A stretch of DNA of 21,062 bases. Source: Alteromonadaceae bacterium UBA2620. Lineage in GTDB: Bacteria > Pseudomonadota > Gammaproteobacteria > Enterobacterales > Alteromonadaceae. Below are positions 14,240 to 21,062 of this stretch, one piece after another. The notes under the pieces were generated by a model that had not been told where the DNA came from, ran no database searches, and saw nothing but the letters and a program-made list of their open reading frames with translations. Position numbers and translations under genes: made by a program. The stretch spans positions 1 through 21,062 of the forward strand of contig DDJQ01000030.1 of NCBI GenBank assembly GCA_002339125.1. Reading direction: 5' to 3'. Within the stretch, counting starts at the first letter, position 1. Every line of letters starts with the position of its first letter.

Positions 14240-15217
14240 ATGACAACTCCAGACAATTGGCGGCCCACCGCCTCTTTACAAGCCCTGCGCGAGCGAGCAC
14301 AACTTTACACTGCCATTCGCCAGTTTTTCGCCGAACGTGATGTGCTGGAAGTTGATACGCCGGTATTATCTCACGGTACCGTTACCGATGTTTTTATTGA
14401 TGGCTTTTCAACGAACTTCGCTTACAGCGACAGTGGCCACAATGAAACGCTGTATTTACAGACATCACCCGAATTCGCCTTAAAACGCTTACTGGCCAGC
14501 TATCAGACATCCATTTATCAGCTGTCAAAAGTGTTCCGCCACGAGGGCTTCGGGCGCTTACATAACCCTGAATTCACCATGCTTGAATGGTATAGGGTAG
14601 GGCTGGATCACTATGCCTTGATGGATGAAATAAGCGATCTGCTTAAAGCGCTTATCGGCGCGCAGCAAACCGAGCGGATGACCTATCAACAGGCGTTTCA
14701 AAAGTATCTGAACCTCGACCCGTTGAGTGATAGTACCCAACGTATTGCGGAAGTCTTTAATGATTGCAATATCGATCTCAGTGATGAATACCCCATCGAT
14801 CATGACGGTATGCTGCAATTACTGTTCAGTTATGAAATTGAGCCGAGAATTGGCCCGCAATATCCGTGTTTTATTTATGATTACCCGGCGTCGCAATCGT
14901 CGCTTGCAAAAATTAACCGCGACGATCCGCGGGTAGCCGACCGTTTTGAACTGTATTTTAAGGGTACCGAGCTGGCGAATGGTTTTCATGAGTTACAGGA
15001 TGCCGCCGAGCAGCGTAAACGCTTTGAGCACGATAACCGTTTACGCCGCACTTTCCGATTTGAGGAAAAACCGCTCGACGAACGTTTCCTCGGCGCGTTA
15101 GAGGCGGGTATACCTGCCTGTGCAGGCGTGGCCATGGGCATTGATCGTATTTTAATGCTTAAACACGGCTACACCCACATCGAACAGGTACTGGCATTCC
15201 CGGTAAACCGTGCCTGA
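14240..15217 (+). CDS. epmA: Elongation factor P--(R)-beta-lysine ligase EpmA
   Basis: EpmA (GenX/PoxA/YjeA) is a lysyl-tRNA synthetase paralogue without the anticodon domain; it activates (R)-beta-lysine and attaches it to EF-P Lys34. The 325-aa length equals E. coli EpmA. Class II motifs are visible: motif 1 around LEVDTPVLS, motif 2 FRHEGFGRLHNPEFTMLEWYR (about 97-117) and motif 3 GVAMGIDRILML near the C-terminus. GTELANGFHELQDA lies just before motif 3. ATG 14240 gives an N-terminus that aligns with E. coli, but no Shine-Dalgarno is visible in the preceding 14 nt (ACCAGCGTACCCT). Initiation may depend on efp translation or on the intergenic RNA structure. Confidence 0.95.
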   Translation: MTTPDNWRPTASLQALRERAQLYTAIRQFFAERDVLEVDTPVLSHGTVTDVFIDGFSTNFAYSDSGHNETLYLQTSPEFALKRLLASYQTSIYQLSKVFRHEGFGRLHNPEFTMLEWYRVGLDHYALMDEISDLLKALIGAQQTERMTYQQAFQKYLNLDPLSDSTQRIAEVFNDCNIDLSDEYPIDHDGMLQLLFSYEIEPRIGPQYPCFIYDYPASQSSLAKINRDDPRVADRFELYFKGTELANGFHELQDAAEQRKRFEHDNRLRRTFRFEEKPLDERFLGALEAGIPACAGVAMGIDRILMLKHGYTHIEQVLAFPVNRA

Positions 15218-15236
15218 CAAACTTAAACGGGATTGC

Positions 15237-15788
15237 TTAAAAAGGATTTAAGGTATAACCCTGTTGTTGCAACAATGCATGAGCGCTCATCGCTGATAGC
15301 GCCACTTCCACGCCGGGCAGAAAAGCCTCATTAGCATAGCCATGGGCCGCGGCTGACTGACCGCATACAATTACCCGCACCTGATTCGCCATCAGCGCAT
15401 TTAACAGGGTAATATTGGCATTTTTGCCGCCCTGCTTTTGTTGGTAGGCCGGGTCCGCCAGTAAATCCAGTGTGGCACTGCCGTGTACCACTAACGCCAA
15501 CTCAATATTTTCTGCCGGAACACCGCTCGCCACGTGCATATTAATAAATCGGGCAAGACTATCGAACTGTCGGTTTACTTTACCGGGTTCTGCCCCCTTC
15601 GCCACATCAAAAGCCACTTTAAACTCAGTGTTAGCGTTAAATTCGACGCCTTCAACCTGCACCTTTTTGCCATAATCCTGAAACACCGGCCCTGCGCTAA
15701 ATTCAGCGGCAGAACTTACGCCGGTAACCAGGGTACAAGTTAAAATAAGACCCGAAATACACCACGTAACTGACTGACGAATGCCCAT
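15237..15788 (-). CDS. Exported DsrE-family protein
   Basis: The 183-aa product has a signal peptide (about 1-27, ISGLILTCTLVTGVSSA before AEF), so it should act in the periplasm. The rest fits the DsrE/DsrF-like fold: KVAFDVAKG (57-65), FINMHVASGVPAENIELALVVHGSA (81-105), LLNALMANQVRVIVCGQSAAAHG (128-150) and a C-terminal helix with MSAHALLQQQGY. Cys142 is in the loop where cytosolic DsrE relatives carry a sulfur-relay Cys, but transfer in the periplasm is not established. GGAGGA lies 6-7 nt before ATG 15788. It is convergent with epmA and divergent from the zinc-receptor gene. Confidence 0.85.
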   Translation of the reverse strand: MGIRQSVTWCISGLILTCTLVTGVSSAAEFSAGPVFQDYGKKVQVEGVEFNANTEFKVAFDVAKGAEPGKVNRQFDSLARFINMHVASGVPAENIELALVVHGSATLDLLADPAYQQKQGGKNANITLLNALMANQVRVIVCGQSAAAHGYANEAFLPGVEVALSAMSAHALLQQQGYTLNPF

Positions 15789-16106
15789 GTTTCCTCCCGA
15801 AATAAAAACTCATTGATGAGATATTGCTGCTATTTTCACCATAACGGAATAGTCCTGACTGATACAGCATTTAATCGTTTATGTTGTGTGATGATCATCA
15901 AAAAACTCAGCTATAAACTCTAAACCTTATTTTTAATAAGTTAATTTATTGATAGTGAGTGCTTACATTTAATGCCGTGCTGCTGCCTGCCTTACGACAA
16001 TACGAATAATTTCAGCGGTCACTGACGCTTGACGAAAACGTTAAGAAAGGGGTAATGTTATATTATAACATTAACGCTTAACGACATATTCAAGGTCAAT
16101 CACTCA
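15789..16106. promoter_or_regulatory. Divergent control region between the DsrE-like and ZnuD-like genes
   Basis: This 318-bp AT-rich region holds no gene. It contains the Shine-Dalgarno of the DsrE-like gene at its left end, a perfect 12-bp palindrome TGATGATCATCA (15889-15900) of unknown meaning, and a Zur-type operator near its right end. A TTGACG (16029-16034) lies upstream of the operator, but no -10 at standard distance is convincing. Confidence 0.6.
16053..16073. promoter_or_regulatory. Zur-type operator
   Basis: Half-sites TAATGTTATA (16053-16062) and TATAACATTA (16064-16073) form a perfect 21-bp palindrome centred on T16063. The known gammaproteobacterial Zur box has the same core (ATGTTATA-N-TATAACAT). 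TATTAT (16061-16066) inside it is the best -10 candidate, so Zur-Zn would cover the promoter. It lies 33 bp before the start codon of the receptor gene. Confidence 0.85.
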
Positions 16107-18476
16107 ATGAAAAAATCAACCGCAATTAGTGCTGCAGTGTTTATGGCATTAACTGCCCAGGTTGCTGCGGCGACTACCATTAAGGGCAAAGTGACTAACG
16201 AAGCCGGTAAGGCTGTCGTAGGCGCTGAAGTGCGCATAGAGGGCTCCAAACAGGTTACTTTTACCGATGCGCAGGGTAATTATGAATTTACCGGCGTGCA
16301 GGTGCCCCATGTGCATTTGCATGTGTATTCGCCGGATTATGTCCATGGTGATAACGACCTTGGTGATATCAGTAGTGATCAGGTGGCAGACTTTGTACTG
16401 ACGCCCGTATCCATTGAAAACATTGTAGTCACCGCCAGTGTGCTGGGCTCTTCTGTGCTTGAGTCGGTCACGCCGGTATCGGTAATTGATGAATATAAGC
16501 TCAGAAAAATTCAGGCCGAAACCCTGGGTGAGACGTTAAAAAACACGCCCGGGGTGCACAGTACTTACTTCGGCCCTGTTGCCAGTAGCCCGGTGATCCG
16601 CGGTAACGATGGTCCTCGGGTTAAAATCGTTCAGAATGGTTTGGATGTTTCTGACGTATCGCGTATTGGCCCGGACCATAACGTAGCGGCCAACAGCACC
16701 AGTGCAACCCAGGTTGAAGTACTGCGCGGCCCGGCTACCCTGCAATACGGCAGCGGTGCTATCGGCGGGGTAGTCAACGTGGTGGATAACCGTATCCCCA
16801 GTGAAGTGCCCGTCGGCATCGAAGGCGATGTGGAGGCCAACTACGCCACGGTTAACGATGGCAAATTTGGCCGTTTTAATCTGACCGGCGGACAAAACAA
16901 TATCGCTTTTCATGTAGATGGTTTCAAACGTAAAACCGACAACGCTGATATTCCGGGTTACGCTTCGGTAATGCCCGATGAAGATGAACAGCCAGGCTCC
17001 CTGGAAAGCAGTGCTATGGATACCACCAATATAACGGCGGGTCTTTCTCTGGTTGATGAAGAAGGGTACTTTGGTTTCTCGGTAGAAAAGCTCGATAATT
17101 TTTATGGCGTGCCGGGTCACAGTCACGCTCATGAAGAAGAGCATGAAGGTGAAACCGAAGAAGAACATGCCGAGCATGCAGGTGAGGAGGGAACTAACCT
17201 GGATGTAGACATGACCCGTTACCAGGCGGCCGGTGAGTGGTACTCACCGTATACGGGCATCAGCTCACTTAAATTTGGCGCTGCCTATACGGATTACGAG
17301 CATGTAGAGATTGAAGATGGTCAGGTTGGCACTCGCTTTACCAATCAGGGCAGCGATATTCGACTGGCAGCTACCCACGCAGACATTGATGCCTGGCACG
17401 GGGTGTTTGGCTTGCAATACCATAACAGTGACTACACCGCAGAAGGTGATGAGGCCTACACACCACCCACCGAAACCGAAAGCATGGCATTGTTTTTAGT
17501 AGAGCAGAAGAAGTTTGGCTCAGTGATCCTTGAGTTGGGCGGGCGTCTGGAGAGAACAACCTACAATGCAGATAGCATCGATTTTGAATTAGAGGTGGCT
17601 GAACACGAAGAGCACGAGTTGGCATTCAACTTTGACGAATATGCTTTTACCAGTAGCTCTCTGTCAGCAGGCTTAAACTGGGAGTATATACCAGGCTACT
17701 CGGTAGCACTGACCTTATCTCGCAACGAACGTGCACCGAGTATGCAAGAGTTATTCTCGGCCGGCCAGCATCTGGCAACGCAAACCTTCGAGGTAGGCCT
17801 GGTTTACGACATGGACGAAGATGGCGAAGTCTCTGAAAACCTGCGCAGTGTAAAAGAAGAGGTGAGTAACAACATCGATCTGACGTTCCGCAAATTTAGC
17901 GGCGACAGCGGCTATACCCTTTCGTTCTTCTACAATCAGGCTGATGATTATATCTATCAGAGTGCCACCGATCTGACGGCGCTGGCCCATGGCCACGAGG
18001 AAGAAGCTCATGAAGAACACGCGGAAGAAGGCACACCGGTGTACTACTTCAACCAGGATGATGCCACCATCTATGGTGTGGAAGCGGAAGGCTTTGTTGA
18101 TCTTAACGTCAACTGGCGTGTGAGCGTGTTTGGTGATTACATTCGCGCCAAAATCGACTCTTATAACCTGCCACGCATTCCGCCCCTGCGGTTAGGCTCT
18201 ACCATCAGTTATGAAGGTGAAGCGTTAAGCTCAGAGCTATCGGTAGTGTGGTATGACGATCAGACGAAAACCACCGAGTATGAAACCCCCACAGATGGTT
18301 ACACCCTGGTGAATGTTTCGGTAGATTATCGCGTGTCTGATACGCAGGATTGGACGGTATATATAAGAGTCAACAACCTGTTTGACGAAGAAGCCCGGGT
18401 GCATACCTCATTTTTGAAAGATCAGGCGCCATTGCCCGGTCGTAATTTTACACTGGGCACACGTTTTAGTTTTTAG
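16107..18476 (+). CDS. znuD: ZnuD-like TonB-dependent zinc receptor
   Basis: The 789-aa outer-membrane receptor should import zinc or a zinc complex using TonB energy. In order: signal peptide (1-22), a carboxypeptidase-regulatory-like domain (24-100, IKGKVTNEAGKAVVGAEVRI), a TonB-box-like ENIVVTASV (104-112), the plug (about 120-228, with VIRGNDGPRVKI and VEVLRGPATLQYGSGAIGG) and a beta-barrel ending in aromatic Phe789 (TRFSF). His/Glu-rich extracellular loops lie at 338-361 (six His), 500-504 and 628-641 (four His), as in ZnuD of Neisseria. The Zur-type palindrome upstream supports zinc control. The extra N-terminal regulatory domain also carries a His cluster (68-72, HVHLH). Shine-Dalgarno AAGG is 11 nt from ATG. 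Confidence 0.9.
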   Translation: MKKSTAISAAVFMALTAQVAAATTIKGKVTNEAGKAVVGAEVRIEGSKQVTFTDAQGNYEFTGVQVPHVHLHVYSPDYVHGDNDLGDISSDQVADFVLTPVSIENIVVTASVLGSSVLESVTPVSVIDEYKLRKIQAETLGETLKNTPGVHSTYFGPVASSPVIRGNDGPRVKIVQNGLDVSDVSRIGPDHNVAANSTSATQVEVLRGPATLQYGSGAIGGVVNVVDNRIPSEVPVGIEGDVEANYATVNDGKFGRFNLTGGQNNIAFHVDGFKRKTDNADIPGYASVMPDEDEQPGSLESSAMDTTNITAGLSLVDEEGYFGFSVEKLDNFYGVPGHSHAHEEEHEGETEEEHAEHAGEEGTNLDVDMTRYQAAGEWYSPYTGISSLKFGAAYTDYEHVEIEDGQVGTRFTNQGSDIRLAATHADIDAWHGVFGLQYHNSDYTAEGDEAYTPPTETESMALFLVEQKKFGSVILELGGRLERTTYNADSIDFELEVAEHEEHELAFNFDEYAFTSSSLSAGLNWEYIPGYSVALTLSRNERAPSMQELFSAGQHLATQTFEVGLVYDMDEDGEVSENLRSVKEEVSNNIDLTFRKFSGDSGYTLSFFYNQADDYIYQSATDLTALAHGHEEEAHEEHAEEGTPVYYFNQDDATIYGVEAEGFVDLNVNWRVSVFGDYIRAKIDSYNLPRIPPLRLGSTISYEGEALSSELSVVWYDDQTKTTEYETPTDGYTLVNVSVDYRVSDTQDWTVYIRVNNLFDEEARVHTSFLKDQAPLPGRNFTLGTRFSF

Positions 18477-18515
18477 GCTGAGCGTACCTGGTACATTTCA
18501 CTTCATTCCCATTTC

Positions 18516-18542
18516 AGCGGCCTCCCGGCCGCTTTTTTTTTT
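18516..18542 (+). terminator. Intrinsic terminator of the zinc-receptor gene
   Basis: AGCGGCC (18516-18522) pairs with GGCCGCT (18527-18533) around TCCC, followed by an uninterrupted T-run to 18542. It lies about 40 nt after the receptor stop codon and is the strongest terminator in the window. Confidence 0.93.
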
Positions 18543-18676
18543 GCCTTTTCTGAAATATTGCGACGCCAATGTAAAGAAGTGTTAAGGAATGCAAAGCTGC
18601 GCGAGGTTGGCGAACCAACTGCAACATGGAGCGTCTGTTGAGATGAATTTGAATTTCTCAAGGAACCAACACAAAC

Positions 18677-20059
18677 ATGTTCACCGATTCTAAACTAATA
18701 ATGCGCCTGGCAATGGCTGCGCTGCTAACCGTGCTGTTAACGGCCTGCGGAGGCTCAGGCAGCTCTACCAACAGCGACTACGATGAAGCTTACCTGCACT
18801 TTTACAACGGCTCTCCCAACGGCGCCACGGTTTACATGCGGGAAGTGGATGGCTCAGACCTCGGCTACGCTCAGTTTGGCGATGCCAGTGCACTTATTTC
18901 CGGTGAAAAGGGCGACTTAGAGCTGGAGTTTTATCGCATCGATAGCGACGACCAGGAAGTGGTGATCGATACCATTACCGTTACCCTTAAAACTTCGTAC
19001 AAAACGCTGGTGGTGTTAAGTGGTGACTTTGAATCGCCGGTATTTGATACCTACGAGTATTACCGTGAATCACTGGAAGACCATTTCCGTCTGTTGGCCA
19101 CCTCAACCATGTTCGACAGCACCACCACCTTTGATTTGTATATGAGCGATTCGGGCGACCCTTTCGAAGCAGCTAATTATCTGGGGACGATAACCAGCGG
19201 TGAACTCACCGAATACACTTACTGGGATGGCGATGACGATAGCGAAGACTTTAATGAAGACGAATACACTATCTACCTTACCGAACCTGGCTCTGATGAA
19301 GTGATATTTGAAACGCCAACCCTCAGCCTGGCATATAACACAGAATACGTACTTATTACCCGGGACTTATCCGGCGCCATTCAAAACGGTATGGCACTGG
19401 ATGTACTTCTGAACTCTACCACGGTGTACGAAGTGACAGACGTCGACGCCACATCGCAGTATCGCATCTACAATAGCTTGAATACCGACTCACCGGTTAC
19501 CGTTACCTTTACCGGTGACGATGAAGCAGAGGCAATCAGCGTACAACTGGCACCAGGAGAAGTGGGGGAGTTTACCGAAGTAGAGTACGGCGACTACAGA
19601 ATTACCGCCAGTATCGCCGATAACAGCCTGACAACTATGAACAACAAACTGATTACGCTTAATCAGAGCGAGAGTAAGGCGATTGTGCTCTACCAGAATG
19701 GTACATCACTGGCATCGCTGAGTTTTGTTGAGAGTTCGGCATCTCAGGCCTACGACAAAACTATTAATTTCGTGAATCTGGTAGATGATTATGCTGATGT
19801 CGACTTTTACATGGTGAGGCATGATGAAACCATCGATACCGCCGAATACAGCACACAGCATATTGGCTTTGCCGAGACCAACTCAGATGTGGTGCCAGCG
19901 GACTATTACGAAGTCATTGCCGTACATGAAGACAGTAACGAAGAACAATATTTGTTATTCAGGTATCCGTTGTACGGCTTTAATGAAACTAAAAATTATT
20001 TTATTACCGTTGAGCCGGCCGAAACGAGCTCTGGCTATGAAATAAAGATCGTAAATTAA
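18677..20059 (+). CDS. Lipoprotein with four DUF4397-like repeats
   Basis: The 460-aa product has a lipoprotein signal peptide with lipobox LLTAC (Cys24) followed by a Gly/Ser linker, so the mature protein starts at a lipid-bearing Cys and probably sits at the outer membrane. The rest appears to be four beta-sandwich repeats of 80-110 residues: about 38-120 (LHFYNGSPNGATVYM), 136-246 (RLLATSTMFDSTTTFDLYM), 260-352 (YRIYNSLNTDSPVTVTF) and 362-459 (INFVNLVDDYADVDFYM). Each opens with the same turn and strand pattern, which resembles DUF4397. It is very acidic, with an Asp/Glu stretch at 184-196. Function is unknown; adhesion or an extracellular role is possible. AAGGA is 12 nt before ATG 18677; ATG 18701 is an alternative start that keeps the lipobox. 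Confidence 0.85.
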   Translation: MFTDSKLIMRLAMAALLTVLLTACGGSGSSTNSDYDEAYLHFYNGSPNGATVYMREVDGSDLGYAQFGDASALISGEKGDLELEFYRIDSDDQEVVIDTITVTLKTSYKTLVVLSGDFESPVFDTYEYYRESLEDHFRLLATSTMFDSTTTFDLYMSDSGDPFEAANYLGTITSGELTEYTYWDGDDDSEDFNEDEYTIYLTEPGSDEVIFETPTLSLAYNTEYVLITRDLSGAIQNGMALDVLLNSTTVYEVTDVDATSQYRIYNSLNTDSPVTVTFTGDDEAEAISVQLAPGEVGEFTEVEYGDYRITASIADNSLTTMNNKLITLNQSESKAIVLYQNGTSLASLSFVESSASQAYDKTINFVNLVDDYADVDFYMVRHDETIDTAEYSTQHIGFAETNSDVVPADYYEVIAVHEDSNEEQYLLFRYPLYGFNETKNYFITVEPAETSSGYEIKIVN

Positions 20060-20087
20060 GCCAAAATAGCCTATATTACGCACCCTC

Positions 20088-20115
20088 GGCCGGATGTTTC
20101 ATTACGCATCCGGCC
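20088..20115 (+). terminator. Stem-loop after the DUF4397-like lipoprotein gene
   Basis: GGCCGGATG (20088-20096) pairs perfectly with CATCCGGCC (20107-20115) over 9 bp with a 10-nt loop. No T-run follows, so intrinsic termination is uncertain. It may be a Rho-assisted end, a 3'-stabilising hairpin or an intergenic repeat. Confidence 0.45.
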
Positions 20116-20207
20116 AGTAAATTCCGGCATCCACGCCAGTTGGAAAGATATTTTAACAGTTAAACGCATAAAAGCCGCGATTAGCTAAAAATAATTCAAA
20201 TTCCCGC

Positions 20208-20236
20208 TACACTCCCTGATTCTTTTCTGTTATTAT
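20208..20236 (+). promoter_or_regulatory. Probable spc-operon promoter with GC-rich discriminator
   Basis: A -10 box TATTAT (20231-20236, 5 of 6) is preceded at 17 bp by a weak -35 TACACT (20208-20213). It is followed by TTCGCGCCC, a GC-rich discriminator of the kind seen at stringently controlled rRNA and ribosomal-protein promoters. Together with the missing rpsQ upstream, this implies rplN is the first gene of its transcript. Confidence 0.45.
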
Positions 20237-20340
20237 TTCGCGCCCTTTTTAGCGGGGTATGGTTTAAAAGTGGTCAATACGATCGTTTTTAGCACAATCG
20301 GAGACTCGAAAGAGTCATAATTAACAGCGGAGCATTAATC

Positions 20341-20709
20341 ATGATCCAAATGCAAACTAACCTGGATGTTGCCGACAACAGCGGCGCTCGCAGGGTTCAG
20401 TGTATTAAGGTTCTTGGTGGCTCGCATCGCCGTTATGCAGGTATCGGTGACATCATCAAAGTTACTGTTAAGGAAGCAATTCCTCGCGGTAAAGTAAAAA
20501 AAGGTGACGTTCTGAACGCAGTGGTGGTGCGTACTAGAAAAGGCATTCGTCGTGCAGATGGTTCAACCATCCGTTTCGATAGTAATGCGGCTGTTTTGCT
20601 TAATGCAAACAAGCAACCAATTGGTACGCGTATCTTTGGACCGGTAACCCGTGAGCTGAGAAGTGATAACTTCATGAAGATCATCTCACTGGCCCCAGAG
20701 GTACTATAA
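20341..20709 (+). CDS. rplN: 50S ribosomal protein L14
   Basis: uL14 sits at the subunit interface of the 50S particle. The 122-aa product (E. coli 123) shows the classic start MIQMQTNLDVADNSGARRVQCIKVLGGS and the RPRGKV-like segment IPRGKVKKGDVLNAVVVRTRKGIRR, ending MKIISLAPEVL. GGAG lies about 8 nt before ATG 20341. It is the first gene of the spc operon, 12 nt ahead of rplX. What lies upstream is a lipoprotein gene, not the S10 operon. Confidence 0.98.
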   Translation: MIQMQTNLDVADNSGARRVQCIKVLGGSHRRYAGIGDIIKVTVKEAIPRGKVKKGDVLNAVVVRTRKGIRRADGSTIRFDSNAAVLLNANKQPIGTRIFGPVTRELRSDNFMKIISLAPEVL

Positions 20710-20721
20710 GGAGTCACGATA

Positions 20722-21036
20722 ATGGCTAATAAAATTCGTCGTGATGATGAAGTAGTCGTATTAGCGGGTAAAGATAAAGGCAAGCAAGGCAAAGTCGTGC
20801 GTGTTCTTAATTCTGATGACCGTGTAGTCGTTGAAGGTGTAAATCTTGTCAAGAAACACCAAAAGCCTAACCCACAACTGGGTGAAGCTGGCGGTATTGT
20901 TGAGAAAGAAGCATCCATTCACGTTTCTAATGTTGCGGTAGTTAACCCGGCAACGGGTAAAGCTGATCGCGTTGGTTTCCGTACAGAAGACGGTAAGAAA
21001 GTTCGTTTCTTTAAGTCTAACGGCGAACTCGTTTAA
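20722..21036 (+). CDS. rplX: 50S ribosomal protein L24
   Basis: uL24 is an early assembly initiator of the 50S subunit and binds 23S rRNA domain I. The 104-aa product has the E. coli length and an N-terminal KOW motif (about 7-34, DDEVVVLAGKDKGKQGKVVRV), then GVNLVKKHQKPNPQ and a C-terminal KVRFFKSNGELV. GGAG lies 9 nt before ATG 20722. It is cotranscribed with rplN and rplE. Confidence 0.98.
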   Translation: MANKIRRDDEVVVLAGKDKGKQGKVVRVLNSDDRVVVEGVNLVKKHQKPNPQLGEAGGIVEKEASIHVSNVAVVNPATGKADRVGFRTEDGKKVRFFKSNGELV

Positions 21037-21052
21037 TTTATTGGAGAGTACG

Positions 21053-21062
21053 ATGGCGAAAC
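21053..21062 (+). CDS. rplE: Start of 50S ribosomal protein L5 (partial)
   Basis: ATGGCGAAAC at the window end (Met-Ala-Lys) lies 16 nt after the rplX stop, with GGAGAG 5-6 nt upstream. In nearly all bacteria rplE follows rplX and starts MAKL, so the assignment rests on position and these three codons only. Confidence 0.75.

Larger units (their letters stand above)
20060..20340. other. Intergenic region before the spc operon
   Basis: This 281-bp region has no gene and no rpsQ, which normally precedes rplN. It contains a strong hairpin (20088-20115), a probable ribosomal-protein promoter (20208-20236) and a leader of about 95 nt before rplN with a small GACTCGAAAGAGTC hairpin near 20302. Confidence 0.6.

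Noticed and set aside
15889..15900. TGATGATCATCA palindrome as a Fur box.
   Set aside because: Too short and not matching the Fur consensus; possibly chance in AT-rich DNA.
16536..17177. A 213-codon minus-strand frame inside the zinc-receptor gene.
   Set aside because: Shadow of a well-supported receptor gene with no recognisable domain or ribosome site.
20433..20918. A 161-codon minus-strand frame opposite rplN and rplX.
   Set aside because: Complement of two certain ribosomal-protein genes; low-complexity Ser/Thr/Pro composition typical of a shadow frame.

Overview
The window looks like chromosomal DNA of a marine gammaproteobacterium of the Alteromonadales type. This is inferred from the E. 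coli-like core gene order (tolC divergent from nudF-yqiB-cpdA-yqiA-parE), the moderate GC content, the Nav-type ion channel and the large TonB-dependent receptor. The species cannot be named from the sequence alone.

Region 1 (1-2670) is an accessory block. It holds the C-terminal remnant of a tyrosine recombinase. Next come four 12-bp direct repeats at an exact 24-bp period that overlap a good sigma70 promoter. They precede a one-protein Fic gene whose first half looks like an AbiEi-type antitoxin with an N-terminal winged helix. About 500 bp of non-coding DNA follows, with REP-like palindromes.

Region 2 (2671-5152) carries a single-domain voltage-gated cation channel with a calcium-channel-like filter (TFEDWTD), a divergent 52-aa ORF missed by size filters, a shared terminator, and tolC on the minus strand.

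Region 3 (5469-11864) is a tightly packed plus-strand operon: nudF, yqiB, cpdA, yqiA and parE, extended by a HAD phosphatase that overlaps the parE stop and a membrane-anchored protein of unknown function.

Region 4 (11903-15217) has a small helical protein with a TTG start and a strong Shine-Dalgarno. Divergent from it is a YjfB-type putative motility peptide behind a near-consensus sigma28 (FliA) promoter. The complete EF-P beta-lysylation pair (epmB, epmA) flanks efp, and a hairpin with alternative pairing lies between efp and epmA.

Region 5 (15237-18542) has an exported DsrE-family protein and, divergent from it, a ZnuD-like TonB-dependent receptor with His/Glu-rich loops. A perfect 21-bp palindrome of the Zur type lies in front of the receptor gene, which ends at a strong intrinsic terminator.

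Region 6 (18677-21062) has a lipoprotein made of four DUF4397-like repeats, then the start of the spc ribosomal operon (rplN, rplX, start of rplE). Here rplN is not preceded by rpsQ, so the usual S10-spc junction is interrupted.

The most interesting items are the AbiEi-like/Fic fusion with its phased operator-like repeats, the sigma28-driven motility peptide, the Zur/ZnuD pair, the natural calcium-like channel filter and the possible RNA switch before epmA.
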